A program made the position numbers and the translations under genes. The notes under the pieces are model-generated. The model did not search any database. It was not told the DNA's origin and was given only the letters and a program-made list of their open reading frames with translations. Positions 1 to 8,235 of a DNA stretch of 64,000 nt are shown one piece after another. Origin of the DNA: Palleronia rufa (GTDB lineage Bacteria > Pseudomonadota > Alphaproteobacteria > Rhodobacterales > Rhodobacteraceae); NCBI RefSeq assembly GCF_000743715.1, contig NZ_JQEY01000013.1:32998-96997 (forward strand), given 5' to 3'. The number at the start of each line of letters is the position of its first letter. Position 1 is the stretch's first letter.

Positions 1-601
1 CGTCGATGTGCAGCCGCCCGGCGGTGTCGAGCAGATAGACGTCATAGCCGCCCATGGACGCCTGGGTGCGCGCGCGCCTGGCGATCTGGACCGGGGTTTC
101 GCCCTTGAAGATGGGCAGGGTGTCGACGCCGATCTGGGTGCCCAGGATCTGCAGCTGCTCCATGGCGGCAGGGCGGCTGGTGTCGAGCGACGCCATCAGC
201 ACGCGCTTGCCGTCGCGGTCCTTGAGCCGTTTCGCCAGCTTGGCGGTGGTCGTGGTCTTGCCCGAGCCTTGCAGGCCGACCATCAGGATCGGCGCCGGCG
301 GGCTGTCGACGCGCAGCGCGGCGCCGTCCTCGGCATCGCCGGAAAGGACATGGACAAGCTCGTCATGGACGATCTTGACGACCTGCTGGCCGGGGGTGAC
401 GGACCGGGTGACGGCCTGTCCGGTGGCCTTTTCCTGCACCGCCTTGACGAAATCGCGCGCCACGGTAAGGGAAACGTCCGCCTCCAGCAGCGCCACGCGG
501 ACCTCGCGCAGCGCGGTCTTCACGTCCTCGTCCGACAGCGCGCCCTGCTTGGTGAGGCGGTCGAAGACGCCGGACAGGCGTTCTGACAGATTCTCGAACA
601 T
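1..601 (-). CDS. ffh: Signal recognition particle GTPase Ffh (partial, 3' end off window)
   Basis: Ffh, with 4.5S RNA, binds signal sequences emerging from the ribosome and passes the complex to FtsY at the inner membrane. About 200 N-terminal residues are visible. The start MFENLSERLSG is typical of the family. The helical N domain (about 1-90) is followed by the G domain: P-loop GLQGSGKTTT at about 110-119, the SLDTSRPAA stretch near 139-147, and G3 DTAGR at about 193-197, right at the window edge. The M domain lies outside. The frame is open throughout and has no defects. Identification rests on the combined Ffh motifs and the N-terminus; FtsY would carry a longer acidic N-terminus. Confidence 0.95.
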   Translation of the reverse strand, partial: MFENLSERLSGVFDRLTKQGALSDEDVKTALREVRVALLEADVSLTVARDFVKAVQEKATGQAVTRSVTPGQQVVKIVHDELVHVLSGDAEDGAALRVDSPPAPILMVGLQGSGKTTTTAKLAKRLKDRDGKRVLMASLDTSRPAAMEQLQILGTQIGVDTLPIFKGETPVQIARRARTQASMGGYDVYLLDTAGRLHID

Positions 602-764
602 GGGCGGACCCCCGCGACTGGTGGCACCCCGCAGGGTGGGCGGCACAGAACGAACGCCCCCGTGGGCGAACGCTCGCTGACGGGGGGCGATCCCGGACGA
701 TCCGGGACCGGAAGCCTGGGACTCCCGGAATTGCGCGGTTAGCTAGGCGGCCGGGGCGGCGCTG

Positions 765-1100
765 TCAAGCCACGCGGCGGTCCAGGATCAGCAGGACCAG
801 CGCGCCCAGTCCGAGTGCCGCGATATGGATCACGGGCGGGCCGACCAGCACCGCCTTGGCGGTGAAGCCCACGGCCATGGTGGCGATGAGCGCCAGCGCG
901 GCCAGCGGCGCGGCGGCGGTCCACAGAAGGACCGCGGCCAGCGTCTCGACCGTGCCGGTGACGTAGCGCGGCCACTGCCCGAAGCCGAGCGCGTCGTAAA
1001 GGGCAACGGCGCCGGGCAGGCCCAGCAGTTTCTCCAGCCCGAACCACACGAAGGCCAGGCTGAGGACCGTGCGCAGGCCGAGGCGGAGAACGTTAGTCAT
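765..1100 (-). CDS. DoxX-like small integral membrane protein
   Basis: A 111-residue protein that is almost entirely hydrophobic, with four predicted membrane segments (about 8-28, 42-62, 66-86 and 88-106). The N-terminal LRLGLRTVLSLAFVWFGLEK resembles the first helix of DoxX-family proteins, whose biochemical role is generally unknown. Its start codon lies inside the end of the upstream gene (8-bp overlap), so the two are translationally coupled. Nothing in the sequence identifies a substrate. The membrane topology and family resemblance are visible; any redox role is inference from the family. Confidence 0.7.
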   Translation of the reverse strand: MTNVLRLGLRTVLSLAFVWFGLEKLLGLPGAVALYDALGFGQWPRYVTGTVETLAAVLLWTAAAPLAALALIATMAVGFTAKAVLVGPPVIHIAALGLGALVLLILDRRVA

Positions 1101-1599
1101 CCGTCTGCGCGGCGGCGGTCACGCTGTCGAAGGCGTCGTCGCGCTGGCGGTCGAGATCGGCGGTGAGGGTCTCCAGCCGCTCCGAGACGCGGGAGAGTTC
1201 CTCGTCCACCTCGTCGTCCAGATCGGGATCCGCATCGTCGCGGAACGTGCCCGCCGCGCGGTCGCGGGCGGCGCGGATCCGGCCGGGGGCGAAGATCGCC
1301 GTCAGGGCGGCGGGGATGACCAGGGCGGCGGCGACACCGGCGGCGATCAGCGCGCCGGGAGAGATCCCCGGCGTGCTCTGCCGGGTGTGCAGATCCAGAT
1401 TGTCGGTCAGGGCCTGGAGCCGGGCAAGGGTGCGGCGGATCTGCGTGTCGGTATCGTCGCCGTCCAGCACGTCCCTGGCGGTGTCGGCGATGCGTCCGGG
1501 CAGGGCGCGCGCGCGGTCGGGATAGATGGCGGCGGCGATGGCCGCCGGGATGAGCGTGGCGGCGGCGGCGATGGCAGCGTTGCGCGCGGTGGGGGTCAT
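1093..1599 (-). CDS. Hypothetical protein, two hydrophobic segments and charged tail
   Basis: A 168-residue protein of unknown function. The ATG at 1599 is preferred because GGAGAG sits just upstream; an in-frame ATG at 1611 would add four residues. There is a hydrophobic alanine-rich segment at about 6-25 and a second at about 83-105, separated by a short charged stretch. The C-terminal 60 residues are strongly charged (DDADPDLDDEVDEELSRV) and look helical or coiled. The gene overlaps the DoxX-like gene by 8 bp, so the two probably form one transcription unit read away from the LysR gene. I recognise no family. Confidence 0.6.
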   Translation of the reverse strand: MTPTARNAAIAAAATLIPAAIAAAIYPDRARALPGRIADTARDVLDGDDTDTQIRRTLARLQALTDNLDLHTRQSTPGISPGALIAAGVAAALVIPAALTAIFAPGRIRAARDRAAGTFRDDADPDLDDEVDEELSRVSERLETLTADLDRQRDDAFDSVTAAAQTDD

Positions 1600-1812
1600 C
1601 GGACTCTCCATGTCATTTGCCGGGGCAATGCGCCACGGGGCGCAGAGGTTCCGGACCGGCCGCCGGCCGGATCGGCGCGGGGGGGTATGCCGGGGCGCGA
1701 TTGCCCGGCGCCCGGGGCCCGGGGCCCTTTCCATCGCGGTCCGTGGCCTTGAGGCTGGAAGTGTGAACACGGCACGCGTAGAAGCGGGAAGATTGTTCGG
1801 AGGTGCACAGTC

Positions 1813-2694
1813 ATGAGCATCGAGACATGGGACGAGGTGCGCACCGCCTATCAGGTGGCGCGGGTGGGCACGGTGAGCGGCGCGGCCGAGGTGCTGGGCG
1901 TCCATCACGCCACGGTGATCCGCCATATCGACGCGCTGGAGACGCAGCTGGGCGTGAAGCTCTTCCAGCGCCACGCGCGCGGCTACACGGCGACGGAGGC
2001 GGGCCAGGACCTGCTGCAGGTCGCCCGGGCCACCGACGACCAGTTCGCGCAATTGGCCGGGCGGCTCAGGGGCCAGGGCGAGGGCATGTCGGGGCCGCTG
2101 GTCGTCACCTACCTGGACGAGCTTTCGCCGATGATGACCCCGGCGCTGGTGCGGTTCCGCGCCCGCCACCCGGACCTTCTGGTGCGCGCGATCACCGGGG
2201 CACGGGTGTTCCGCCTGGAATACGGTGAGGCGCATCTGGCGGTCCGCGCCGGCGCCGCGCCGCAGGAGCCCGACAACGTCGTCCAGCCGCTCGGCGCGCT
2301 GCAGGTCGGGCTGTTTGCCGCCACGGCGTATCTGGACCGGCGCGGACGGCCCCGGACGGATGCCGATCTGGCCGCCCATGACTTCATCGGCCCCGAAACG
2401 CCGGAGAACCGCGCACCGTTCTACCAGTGGCTGGCCCGGTCGATCCCGCCCGAACGGGTCTGTTTCCGCGCGCGGGAAAGCCGCGTCCTGGCGGATGCGG
2501 TCCGCGCCGGCGCCGGGCTGGGATTCGTCTCGCTGGCCAGCGCCGCGCAGATGGACGGGGTCGAGGCGGTGATGCCCCCGCGAGAGGCCTGGGCGCCGCG
2601 CCTGTGGCTGGTCACCCATGTCGATCTGCACCGCAGCGCGAAGGTGCAGGCGCTGTTGGGGTTCCTCAAGGAAGAGGCGAAATCCTGGCCCTGA
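1813..2694 (+). CDS. LysR-family transcriptional regulator
   Basis: A 293-residue LysR-type regulator. The winged helix-turn-helix occupies about residues 1-65 (GAAEVLGVHHATVIRHIDAL is the recognition region), followed by a linker helix and a periplasmic-binding-protein-like effector domain from about residue 95 to the end. The length is normal for the family. The start is preceded by GGAGGTG at 1799-1805. LysR proteins usually control a divergent neighbour. Here the divergent genes are the 168-residue protein and the DoxX-like gene, so these are the best candidate targets, but no effector can be deduced. Confidence 0.9.
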   Translation: MSIETWDEVRTAYQVARVGTVSGAAEVLGVHHATVIRHIDALETQLGVKLFQRHARGYTATEAGQDLLQVARATDDQFAQLAGRLRGQGEGMSGPLVVTYLDELSPMMTPALVRFRARHPDLLVRAITGARVFRLEYGEAHLAVRAGAAPQEPDNVVQPLGALQVGLFAATAYLDRRGRPRTDADLAAHDFIGPETPENRAPFYQWLARSIPPERVCFRARESRVLADAVRAGAGLGFVSLASAAQMDGVEAVMPPREAWAPRLWLVTHVDLHRSAKVQALLGFLKEEAKSWP

Positions 2695-2861
2695 CGCCCG
2701 GCGAATGGGCTGTTATTCCACGGTTTCGTCCCGTTGATGCAAAATCACAACATCCTTGACGTGACGGCGGATTTCCGCAGCTTTGCGTCACTGCGGGATT
2801 GCGCTTGGACCGCGCTGCCCGTAGACGGAATTAAAGCCGCTAACCTGATTGGAGAAGTCCC

Positions 2862-3152
2862 ATGTCCTACCGTGCTGTCCTTGCCGCTGCCTCTTCGGCC
2901 GCCATCCTGTCCGCCCAGGTCGCCTCTGCCGGCGGCATCGCGCCGGCCGTGGATTGCGACGTGACCCCCGACGCGCCGCAGTGCGCGACGGTCGTGTTCG
3001 CCCCCGAAGCCGCGGGCGGTTCCGGTCTGTCCGGTCTGGGCACCGCGGGCACTGCCGCTGCCGTCGTCGGTGGCGTCGCCGCCCTGGCGCTGCTGGCCGC
3101 CGCCCTGGACGATGACGACGACGACTCGTCCTCTACCACGACCACCGAGTAA
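2862..3152 (+). CDS. Small exported protein with hydrophobic segment and Asp/Ser/Thr tail
   Basis: A 96-residue protein of unknown function. It has a Sec signal peptide (about 1-23, cleavage after ASA), a short region with two cysteines (C32 and C41, possibly a disulfide), a Gly/Ala-rich hydrophobic segment at about 58-82 long enough to span a membrane, and then six aspartates, three serines and four threonines before the terminal Glu. GGAG lies 8 bp upstream of the ATG, and a rho-independent terminator follows, so the gene is monocistronic. The pattern suggests a short membrane-anchored envelope protein. No enzymatic motif is visible. Confidence 0.7.
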   Translation: MSYRAVLAAASSAAILSAQVASAGGIAPAVDCDVTPDAPQCATVVFAPEAAGGSGLSGLGTAGTAAAVVGGVAALALLAAALDDDDDDSSSTTTTE

Positions 3153-3217
3153 CGCATCGCACCGGGATCAGGCGGCTCGCCCGGTCCCGGACGCGATAGG
3201 TCCCGCGGGACCGGCAC

Positions 3218-3239
3218 GGGCCTCTTCGGGGGCCCTTTT
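3218..3239 (+). terminator. Rho-independent terminator of the small exported protein gene
   Basis: A GGGCC / GGCCC stem with an 8-nt loop is followed directly by TTTT. A 14-bp perfect palindrome (ggtcccgcgggacc, 3199-3212) lies just upstream and may extend the structure. Confidence 0.65.
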
Positions 3240-3273
3240 GCCGTTCCGCCCCCGGCCCGGCCGGCAGGGGCCG

Positions 3274-3624
3274 TCAGTCGGCCCCGGGCAGGAGTCGCTG
3301 GGCCACCAGGAACCTCTCATAGGCATCCAGCTCCACGGGGTCGAACTGGCCGAAGCCCTGCATCCAGACCGACGCGCCGCGCAGGGCGTCGGGCTGCAGC
3401 TTGCACCAGACCACCCGTCCGCGCCGCTCCTGCTGGATCAGCCCGGCCCGGGTCAGCACGCCCAGATGCTTCGAGATCGCCGCCAGAGAGATGTCGAAAG
3501 GCTGGGCCACGTCGGTCACGGCCATGTCGTCCTCTAGCAGCAGGCGCAGGATCGCGCGGCGCGTCGGGTCGGCCAGCGCCTGGAACACGGTGTCGAGCGG
3601 ATCGGGCGGGGGGCGCGGCGTCAT
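3274..3624 (-). CDS. ArsR-family winged-helix transcriptional repressor
   Basis: A 116-residue regulator from the ATG at 3624; an upstream in-frame ATG at 3735 would add a 37-residue leader unlike the family. The core LADPTRRAILRLLLEDD is the signature of the ArsR subfamily that usually represses itself and SRPBCC-type genes. The HTH is near residues 35-70 (ISLAAISKHLGVLTRAGLI) with the wing after it (RRGRVVWCKLQ). There is no clear metal-binding cysteine cluster, so metal sensing is unlikely. It is transcribed divergently from the atp operon 180 bp away. Confidence 0.85.
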   Translation of the reverse strand: MTPRPPPDPLDTVFQALADPTRRAILRLLLEDDMAVTDVAQPFDISLAAISKHLGVLTRAGLIQQERRGRVVWCKLQPDALRGASVWMQGFGQFDPVELDAYERFLVAQRLLPGAD

Positions 3625-3663
3625 GGCCGCGGGGTGCGCCGAAATCCCGCCCCGGTCAAGTCG

Positions 3664-3681
3664 TTCAACCGTTCCGTTGAA
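3664..3681. promoter_or_regulatory. Candidate ArsR operator (inverted repeat)
   Basis: TTCAAC and GTTGAA form a perfect 6-bp inverted repeat with a 6-bp spacer, 40-57 bp upstream of the ArsR start and in the region shared with atpI. ArsR-family repressors of this subfamily commonly bind such AAC/GTT palindromes in their own promoters, so autoregulation is the natural inference. Confidence 0.45.
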
Positions 3682-3805
3682 TGTGGCCGGCGCGCGGGCC
3701 CCCACCGCGCGATCCGGTAAGGCATTGATCGACAACGAGTTTTGTCGCCTTGACCCGGTTTCGCCCCGCGCCTAGGGTCCGCGCAGCCGTCGAAGGGTCA
3801 ATCCC

Positions 3806-4165
3806 ATGGTGGACGAGGACACGCGCGCCCGGATGCGGGCGCTCGAGGAGAAGCTCGCCAGGCGAAAGCGCGCCGACGCGCCGACGCCGAAGACGGGGCA
3901 GGGCTATTCGGGGGCGGAACTCGCCTGGCGGATGGTGATCGAACTTGTTTCGGGCCTGGGGATCGGGTTCGGCATCGGATACGGCATCGACAGCCTCATG
4001 GGCACGATGCCGATCTTTCTGGTGCTGTTCGTGTTCCTGGGGTTCGCCGCGGGCATCAAGGTGATGATGAACACCGCAAAAAGCGTGTATCCGGGCGACG
4101 AGACGCCCGACGGGAAGTCCGGCGGCACCAGCGCCGGTGACGGGAAGAGGGACGGACATGGCTGA
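3806..4165 (+). CDS. atpI: ATP synthase F0 accessory protein AtpI
   Basis: A 119-residue AtpI/Atp1 family protein, thought to help assemble the c-ring or carry Mg2+ for the ATP synthase. A charged cytoplasmic N-terminus (about 1-40, [16 protein letters not shown]) is followed by two membrane helices (about 44-65 and 70-90) carrying the family's glycine-rich motif [13 protein letters not shown]. It is the first gene of the F0 operon, and its last 8 bp overlap the atpB start, so the two are translationally coupled. It begins 180 bp from the divergent ArsR gene, so the operon promoter should lie in that gap. Confidence 0.9.
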   Translation: MVDEDTRARMRALEEKLARRKRADAPTPKTGQGYSGAELAWRMVIELVSGLGIGFGIGYGIDSLMGTMPIFLVLFVFLGFAAGIKVMMNTAKSVYPGDETPDGKSGGTSAGDGKRDGHG

Positions 4166-4925
4166 GACCGGAGCGGAAGCTGGCGCAGGGGGCGGCGGGC
4201 TGGAAATCAAGCCGATGGACCAGTTCGTGGTCCAGCCGCTGTTTTCGGACGGGCCTGTCGGCATGTTCACCGTGACCAATGCGACCCTGTGGATGGCACT
4301 TGCCGTGGCCTGCACCGCCTTGCTGCTGGTCATGGGCACCCGGGGCCGCGCGGTCGTCCCGTCCCGCGCCCAGTCGGTGGCCGAGCTGGCCTACGGTTTC
4401 GTCTACAAGATGGTCGAGGACGTGTCGGGCCGCGAGGGGCTGAAATACTTTCCCTATATCATGACGCTGTTCATGTTCATCCTGATGGCCAACAGCCTGG
4501 CGCTGCTGCCCATGTCCTTTGCGACCACCAGCCATATCGCGGTCACGGCGCTGCTGGCGGCCTTCGTGTTCTTCGGGGTCACGATCCTGGGGTTCGTGAA
4601 GCACGGGGCGGGGTTTCTGGGCCTCTTCTGGGTGTCGTCCGCGCCGCTGGCGCTGCGTCCGATCCTGGCGATCATCGAGCTGATCTCCTATTTCGTGCGC
4701 CCGGTGAGCCACTCCATCCGACTGGCCGGCAACATCATGGCCGGGCACGCGGTGTTCAAGGTCTTCGCGGGGTTCGCCGGCGCGCTGGGTCTGTTCGCTT
4801 TCGTGCCGATCCTGGCGATCACGGCGATCTACGCGCTGGAGGTGCTGGTGGCCTTCATCCAGGCCTATGTCTTCACGATCCTGACCTGCGTGTACCTCAA
4901 GGACGCGCTGCACCCGTCGCACTGA
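4158..4925 (+). CDS. atpB: ATP synthase F0 subunit a
   Basis: A 255-residue subunit a, the static half-channel of the proton path. The ATG at 4158 is chosen over an upstream ATG at 4137 because MAETG follows a purine-rich AGAGGGACGG and matches relatives. About five to six membrane helices are visible. The essential arginine of the proton channel is in SHSIRLAGN (about R188), and AHVFK-like family sequence is represented by GHAVFKVF. The C-terminal helix contains [18 protein letters not shown], typical of subunit a. It overlaps atpI and is followed 60 bp on by atpE. Confidence 0.96.
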   Translation: MAETGAEAGAGGGGLEIKPMDQFVVQPLFSDGPVGMFTVTNATLWMALAVACTALLLVMGTRGRAVVPSRAQSVAELAYGFVYKMVEDVSGREGLKYFPYIMTLFMFILMANSLALLPMSFATTSHIAVTALLAAFVFFGVTILGFVKHGAGFLGLFWVSSAPLALRPILAIIELISYFVRPVSHSIRLAGNIMAGHAVFKVFAGFAGALGLFAFVPILAITAIYALEVLVAFIQAYVFTILTCVYLKDALHPSH

Positions 4926-4984
4926 CACCGGCGGGCCGCGCGCCCGCCTACTTACGCTGAACTTCCAATTCAAGGAGAGAGATC

Positions 4985-5221
4985 ATGGAAGGCGATATCG
5001 CAAGCATGGGTCAATTCATCGGGGCGGGCCTTGCGGCCATCGGCTCCGGCGTTTCGGCCATCGGTGTGGGCCATGTGGCCGGCAACTTCCTGTCGGGAGC
5101 GCTGCGCAACCCGTCGGCCGCCGCGGGCCAGACCGCCACGCTGTTCATCGGCATCGCATTCGCCGAAGCCCTGGGGATCTTCTCGTTCCTCGTGGCGCTT
5201 CTGCTGATGTTCGCCGTCTGA
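4985..5221 (+). CDS. atpE: ATP synthase F0 subunit c
   Basis: A 78-residue proteolipid forming the rotating c-ring. It has two membrane helices joined by the polar loop with the invariant RNP (residues 41-43, ALRNPSA). The proton-carrying carboxylate is E61 in [10 protein letters not shown]. Its surroundings do not show the Na+-binding pattern, so this is a proton-translocating ring. A strong AAGGAGAGAG ribosome-binding site 6 bp upstream fits the high copy number of this subunit. A hairpin follows the stop codon. Confidence 0.97.
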   Translation: MEGDIASMGQFIGAGLAAIGSGVSAIGVGHVAGNFLSGALRNPSAAAGQTATLFIGIAFAEALGIFSFLVALLLMFAV

Positions 5222-5241
5222 GACCTGCCTGACCTCTCCGA

Positions 5242-5264
5242 GGCCGGGGGCATCGTCCCCGGCC
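5242..5264 (+). other. Intercistronic hairpin between atpE and atpX
   Basis: GGCCGGGG and CCCCGGCC form a perfect 8-bp stem with a 7-nt loop right after atpE. No T-tract follows, so it is more likely an mRNA-stabilising or processing element that leaves more atpE message than a terminator. This is inferred from structure and position. Confidence 0.5.
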
Positions 5265-5289
5265 GACCGATCCGCAAGGGGACGCGCGC

Positions 5290-5835
5290 ATGGCGACCGA
5301 GACGACCGAATCCGTTCTGGGCGAGGGCGACGCCGCTGCCAGCGGGATGCCGCAGCTCGACTTCGCCACATATCCGAACCAGATCTTCTGGCTGCTGATC
5401 GCGCTGGTCGCGATCTACTTCCTGCTGAGCCGCGTGGCGCTGCCGCGCATCGGCGCGGTCCTGGCCGAACGGCAGGGGACGATCACCAACGATGTCGCCG
5501 CCGCCGAAGAGCTGAAGCTGAAGGCCGCGGAGGCCGAGCGCGCCTACGACAAGGCGCTGGCCGACGCCCGCGCCGAGGCGGCGCGCATCGCCGACGAGAA
5601 CAAGGCCGCGCTGCAGGAGGATCTGGACAAGGCCATGGAGAAGGCCGATGCCGAGATCGCCGCGCAGCAGGAAGAAAGCGAGAGCCGCATCGCCGAGATC
5701 CGCGACCAGGCCGCCGCCAATGTCGAGCAGGTCGCGCGCGAGACCGCGGGCGCCATCGTCGCCGCCATGGGCGGCAACCCCGAGGAGGCCGACATGGATG
5801 CGGCCGTGTCCTCGAAGCTGGGAGGGCGCGCGTGA
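5290..5835 (+). CDS. atpX: ATP synthase F0 subunit b' (AtpX/AtpG type)
   Basis: A 181-residue second b-type stator subunit. Photosynthetic bacteria and many Rhodobacterales have two different b chains (b and b') in the peripheral stalk. An N-terminal extension of about 28 polar residues is followed by the [18 protein letters not shown] membrane helix (about 30-50) and a long alanine- and charge-rich coiled coil to the end. The sequence differs clearly from the following atpF, so this is an old duplication and not a recent tandem copy. Its TGA shares one base with the atpF ATG. Confidence 0.93.
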   Translation: MATETTESVLGEGDAAASGMPQLDFATYPNQIFWLLIALVAIYFLLSRVALPRIGAVLAERQGTITNDVAAAEELKLKAAEAERAYDKALADARAEAARIADENKAALQEDLDKAMEKADAEIAAQQEESESRIAEIRDQAAANVEQVARETAGAIVAAMGGNPEEADMDAAVSSKLGGRA

Positions 5836-6389
5836 TGCTGAGGCTGTTCGTGATCGCCGCCGCGGTTCCCGTCCCGGCGCTGGCCGCGACGGGGCCGTTC
5901 TTTTCGCTCAACAACACGGATTTCGTGGTCGCGCTGGCGTTCCTGATCTTCTTGGCCGTGCTGGTCTATTACAAGATCCCGCGTACGCTGATGGGAATGC
6001 TGGACAAGCGCGCCGAGGGCATCAAGGCCGATCTGGCCGAGGCGCGGGAATTGCGCGAGGAGGCGCAGACGCTGCTGGCCTCCTACGAGCGCAAGCAGAA
6101 GGAGGTGCAGTCCCAGGCAGACCGGATCGTGGCATCCGCCAGGGAGGACGCCGAGGCCCATGCCGAGAAGGCGCGCGAGGATCTGCAGCGCTCCGTCGAG
6201 CGCCGCGTCCAGGCCGCGCGCGAACAGATCGCCCAGGCCGAGGACGACGCCAAGCGCCGCGTCCGCAACCGGGCCGTGGAGGTCGCGGTGGCCGCCGCGC
6301 GCGACGTGCTGAGGACGCAGATGGACGGCGCCCGCCAGGACAGGTTGCTGGACAGTTCCATCGCGACGGTGCGCGAAAAGATGCACTGA
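5835..6389 (+). CDS. atpF: ATP synthase F0 subunit b
   Basis: A 184-residue b subunit of the peripheral stalk. The ATG at 5835 shares a base with the atpX stop; a GTG at 5832 is the alternative. GGGAGGG lies 9-10 bp upstream. The N-terminus has a signal-like hydrophobic stretch (VIAAAVPVPALA), then the membrane helix (about 28-50, FVVALAFLIFLAVLVYY) and a long charged coiled coil that contacts the F1 delta subunit. It is the last gene of the F0 operon, and a terminator follows. The F1 genes must lie elsewhere, as is usual in Rhodobacterales. Confidence 0.94.
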   Translation: MLRLFVIAAAVPVPALAATGPFFSLNNTDFVVALAFLIFLAVLVYYKIPRTLMGMLDKRAEGIKADLAEARELREEAQTLLASYERKQKEVQSQADRIVASAREDAEAHAEKAREDLQRSVERRVQAAREQIAQAEDDAKRRVRNRAVEVAVAAARDVLRTQMDGARQDRLLDSSIATVREKMH

Positions 6390-6415
6390 TCCGGCCCGCC
6401 GGCCGGACCGGACGG

Positions 6416-6443
6416 GGCCCGTGGCGGATGCCGCGGGCCTTTC
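6416..6443 (+). terminator. Rho-independent terminator of the F0 operon
   Basis: GGCCCG and CGGGCC pair 27 bp after the atpF stop, with further GGC/GCC pairing inside the loop, followed by TTTCT. The rest of the 345-bp gap to the next gene (6390-6734) shows no convincing gene or other signal. Confidence 0.7.
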
Positions 6444-6734
6444 TCCTGTGCCGGGACGGACCTCCGGGCCGGACATCCGCGCTCCTGCGGGGGACTATTC
6501 GGGGGGAAGATGAAAGAGGCAGCGTCGTCGGCCCCGGGGTCGCGCTGCCGCGCGGCGGACCGTGCAAGGGCCGCGGGGTGGGACGGGAAAGCGACCGGCG
6601 GGGGCGGGCATCCATTCCGGAACGCAGGACACGGGCGGCAGACGACTGCCGCCCACCCCCTTTAGAGGGCCTCGGAAAACCGCCTTGCCATGCGTGATTC
6701 CCATCAGGACGAACGCCTATGGCGTTTCCGACGC

Positions 6735-7160
6735 TCAGTCTTTGGTAAACTCCATCCGATAGATCACGTCCTCTCCGGTGGCCGGGTCGGTTCCGGGAGC
6801 TCCGCTGATGACCAGTCGGTCGCCATCGAGCGTGAAGGGACGGTCGAGCGCCCCCCGCCACTTCGGGTTCCAGGAGCCATCGACCTCGTGAATGACCCGG
6901 TTCCCCTCCAGACGGAAAGAGGCGACATAGGCGAGCATGTCGTCGAACAGCGCCGCTTTCTCCTCAATCGTCCATGACCGATCCTGCGGCGCGCGCCGAT
7001 CGCGACGGAACACGGTTGCCATCATCCGTCCACAACGATGGTATGCGATGTAGCCGATCGGCGAGGGGCCCAAGGCGTCAGTGGTCTCTCCGGTCGATGT
7101 CGATGTCCGGGTCCACGCATCCATGCGCCACGATCCGATCAATGCCTCGATGTCAGCCAT
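6735..7160 (-). CDS. Lipocalin-like domain protein
   Basis: A 141-residue protein with no signal peptide. The ATG at 7160 is chosen because AAGGAGG lies 8 bp upstream; longer in-frame starts lack a site. The opening IEALIGSWRMDAW, GPSPIGYIAYHRCGRMMATV and the ending DPATGEDVIYRMEF match the lipocalin-like domain family (PF13924 type), short beta-barrels of largely unknown ligand found in bacteria and fungi. It stands alone between convergent and tandem neighbours. A role in binding a small hydrophobic molecule is inferred from the fold only. Confidence 0.75.
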   Translation of the reverse strand: MADIEALIGSWRMDAWTRTSTSTGETTDALGPSPIGYIAYHRCGRMMATVFRRDRRAPQDRSWTIEEKAALFDDMLAYVASFRLEGNRVIHEVDGSWNPKWRGALDRPFTLDGDRLVISGAPGTDPATGEDVIYRMEFTKD

Positions 7161-7343
7161 ACATGCCTCCTTCGGCCAATGCCCATCCGGACCCTGCGCG
7201 TTTCCCGGCGCGACGACCAGCGCGCTGATCCACGGGACGATCGGCTTTGGACGACCTCTCGGCATCCGGGATGCCTGAGGCTCACGGTCATTGGCCCGCT
7301 ACCGGGGGCAGGTCGGACCTTTCGCCGTTCTGTCGCCATGGGC

Positions 7344-7380
7344 GGAAAACAGAAGCCTGCCGACCTCTCGGTCGGCAGGC
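7344..7380 (-). terminator. Rho-independent terminator of the OmpA-like gene
   Basis: GCCTGCCGAC and GTCGGCAGGC make a perfect 10-bp stem with a 6-nt loop (7355-7380). Read on the minus strand it is followed by TTCTGTTTT, about 80 bp after the stop of the OmpA-like gene. Nothing else is seen between 7161 and 7457. Confidence 0.8.
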
Positions 7381-7457
7381 TGGTCGGACGCATGTCCGAG
7401 AGTGCGGAATGGCTCACGGGTGCGACCGGGCCCTTTCTTGATGCGTGCCGTCGTTCG

Positions 7458-8120
7458 CTAGGTGGTCGGGCGGATGACGATCTGCACGCGGCGGTTCTGC
7501 GCGCGGCCCTCCGGGGTCAGGTTCGAGGAGATCGGCCGGTTCTCACCGTAGCCGACGGTCCGCAGCCGCGCCGCCGGCACGCCGTTCTGGATCAGCGCGG
7601 AGGTCACGGACTGGGCGCGCCGTTCCGAAAGGTCCTGGTTGTAGGCGGCCGAGCCGGTGTTGTCGGTGTGGCCCTGGATCTCGACCGTGGAGGCGTTGTA
7701 CTTGTTCAGCGACGCGGCCAGCAGGCGCAGGTCGCCGGAGAGGCCGGGGTTCAGGCTGGCGCTGTCGGTGGCGAAGAGGATGTCCTGCGGCATCCGCACG
7801 ATCAGCTCTGACCCGGTGTTCTGGATCACGATGCCGTTGCCCAGCTGGGCGCGCAGTTCCGCCTCCTGCCGGTCGAGGAACGAGCCAACGGCGGCGCCCG
7901 ATCCCGCGCCGAGCGCGGCACCGACCAGGATGTTGCGATTGCGGTCGCCCGCGTCTCCGTCGCTGTCGCGCGCGGCCCCCGCCAGGGCGCCCGCGACACC
8001 GCCCACGATCGCGCCCGTGCGGGTGCGGTTGGGATCGTTCATCGGATCGGTGCTGACGCAGGCGCTGAGGCCCAGTGTGCCGGCCAAGGCCAGCAGGAGC
8101 GGTGTCTTGGTGAAAGTCAT
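7458..8120 (-). CDS. OmpA-family lipoprotein (peptidoglycan-binding)
   Basis: A 220-residue outer-membrane lipoprotein. The start at 8120 gives a lipoprotein signal with lipobox LSAC (C20). A glycine-zipper region follows (about 36-85, GAIVGGVAGALAG and LVGAALGAGSGAAVGSF), a membrane-associated motif common in YiaD-like proteins. The C-terminal OmpA domain (about 110-215) has DILFATDS, the peptidoglycan-binding EIQGHTDNTGSAAYNQDLSE and the closing GEGRPxxxN-like GYGENRPISSN and RAQNRRVQIVI. It anchors the outer membrane to the cell wall. The gene is monocistronic, with its own terminator. Confidence 0.9.
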   Translation of the reverse strand: MTFTKTPLLLALAGTLGLSACVSTDPMNDPNRTRTGAIVGGVAGALAGAARDSDGDAGDRNRNILVGAALGAGSGAAVGSFLDRQEAELRAQLGNGIVIQNTGSELIVRMPQDILFATDSASLNPGLSGDLRLLAASLNKYNASTVEIQGHTDNTGSAAYNQDLSERRAQSVTSALIQNGVPAARLRTVGYGENRPISSNLTPEGRAQNRRVQIVIRPTT

Positions 8121-8235
8121 GGTGTCCTCTGTCTGTTCGAGACGCACATCTCGGGCGCGAGGAATAGGGCATCGCGCGCCACCCCAAAAGCACATCCCCA
8201 CGATGGGCGCTTTTCCGCCGGTGGCCCAAGGTGGC

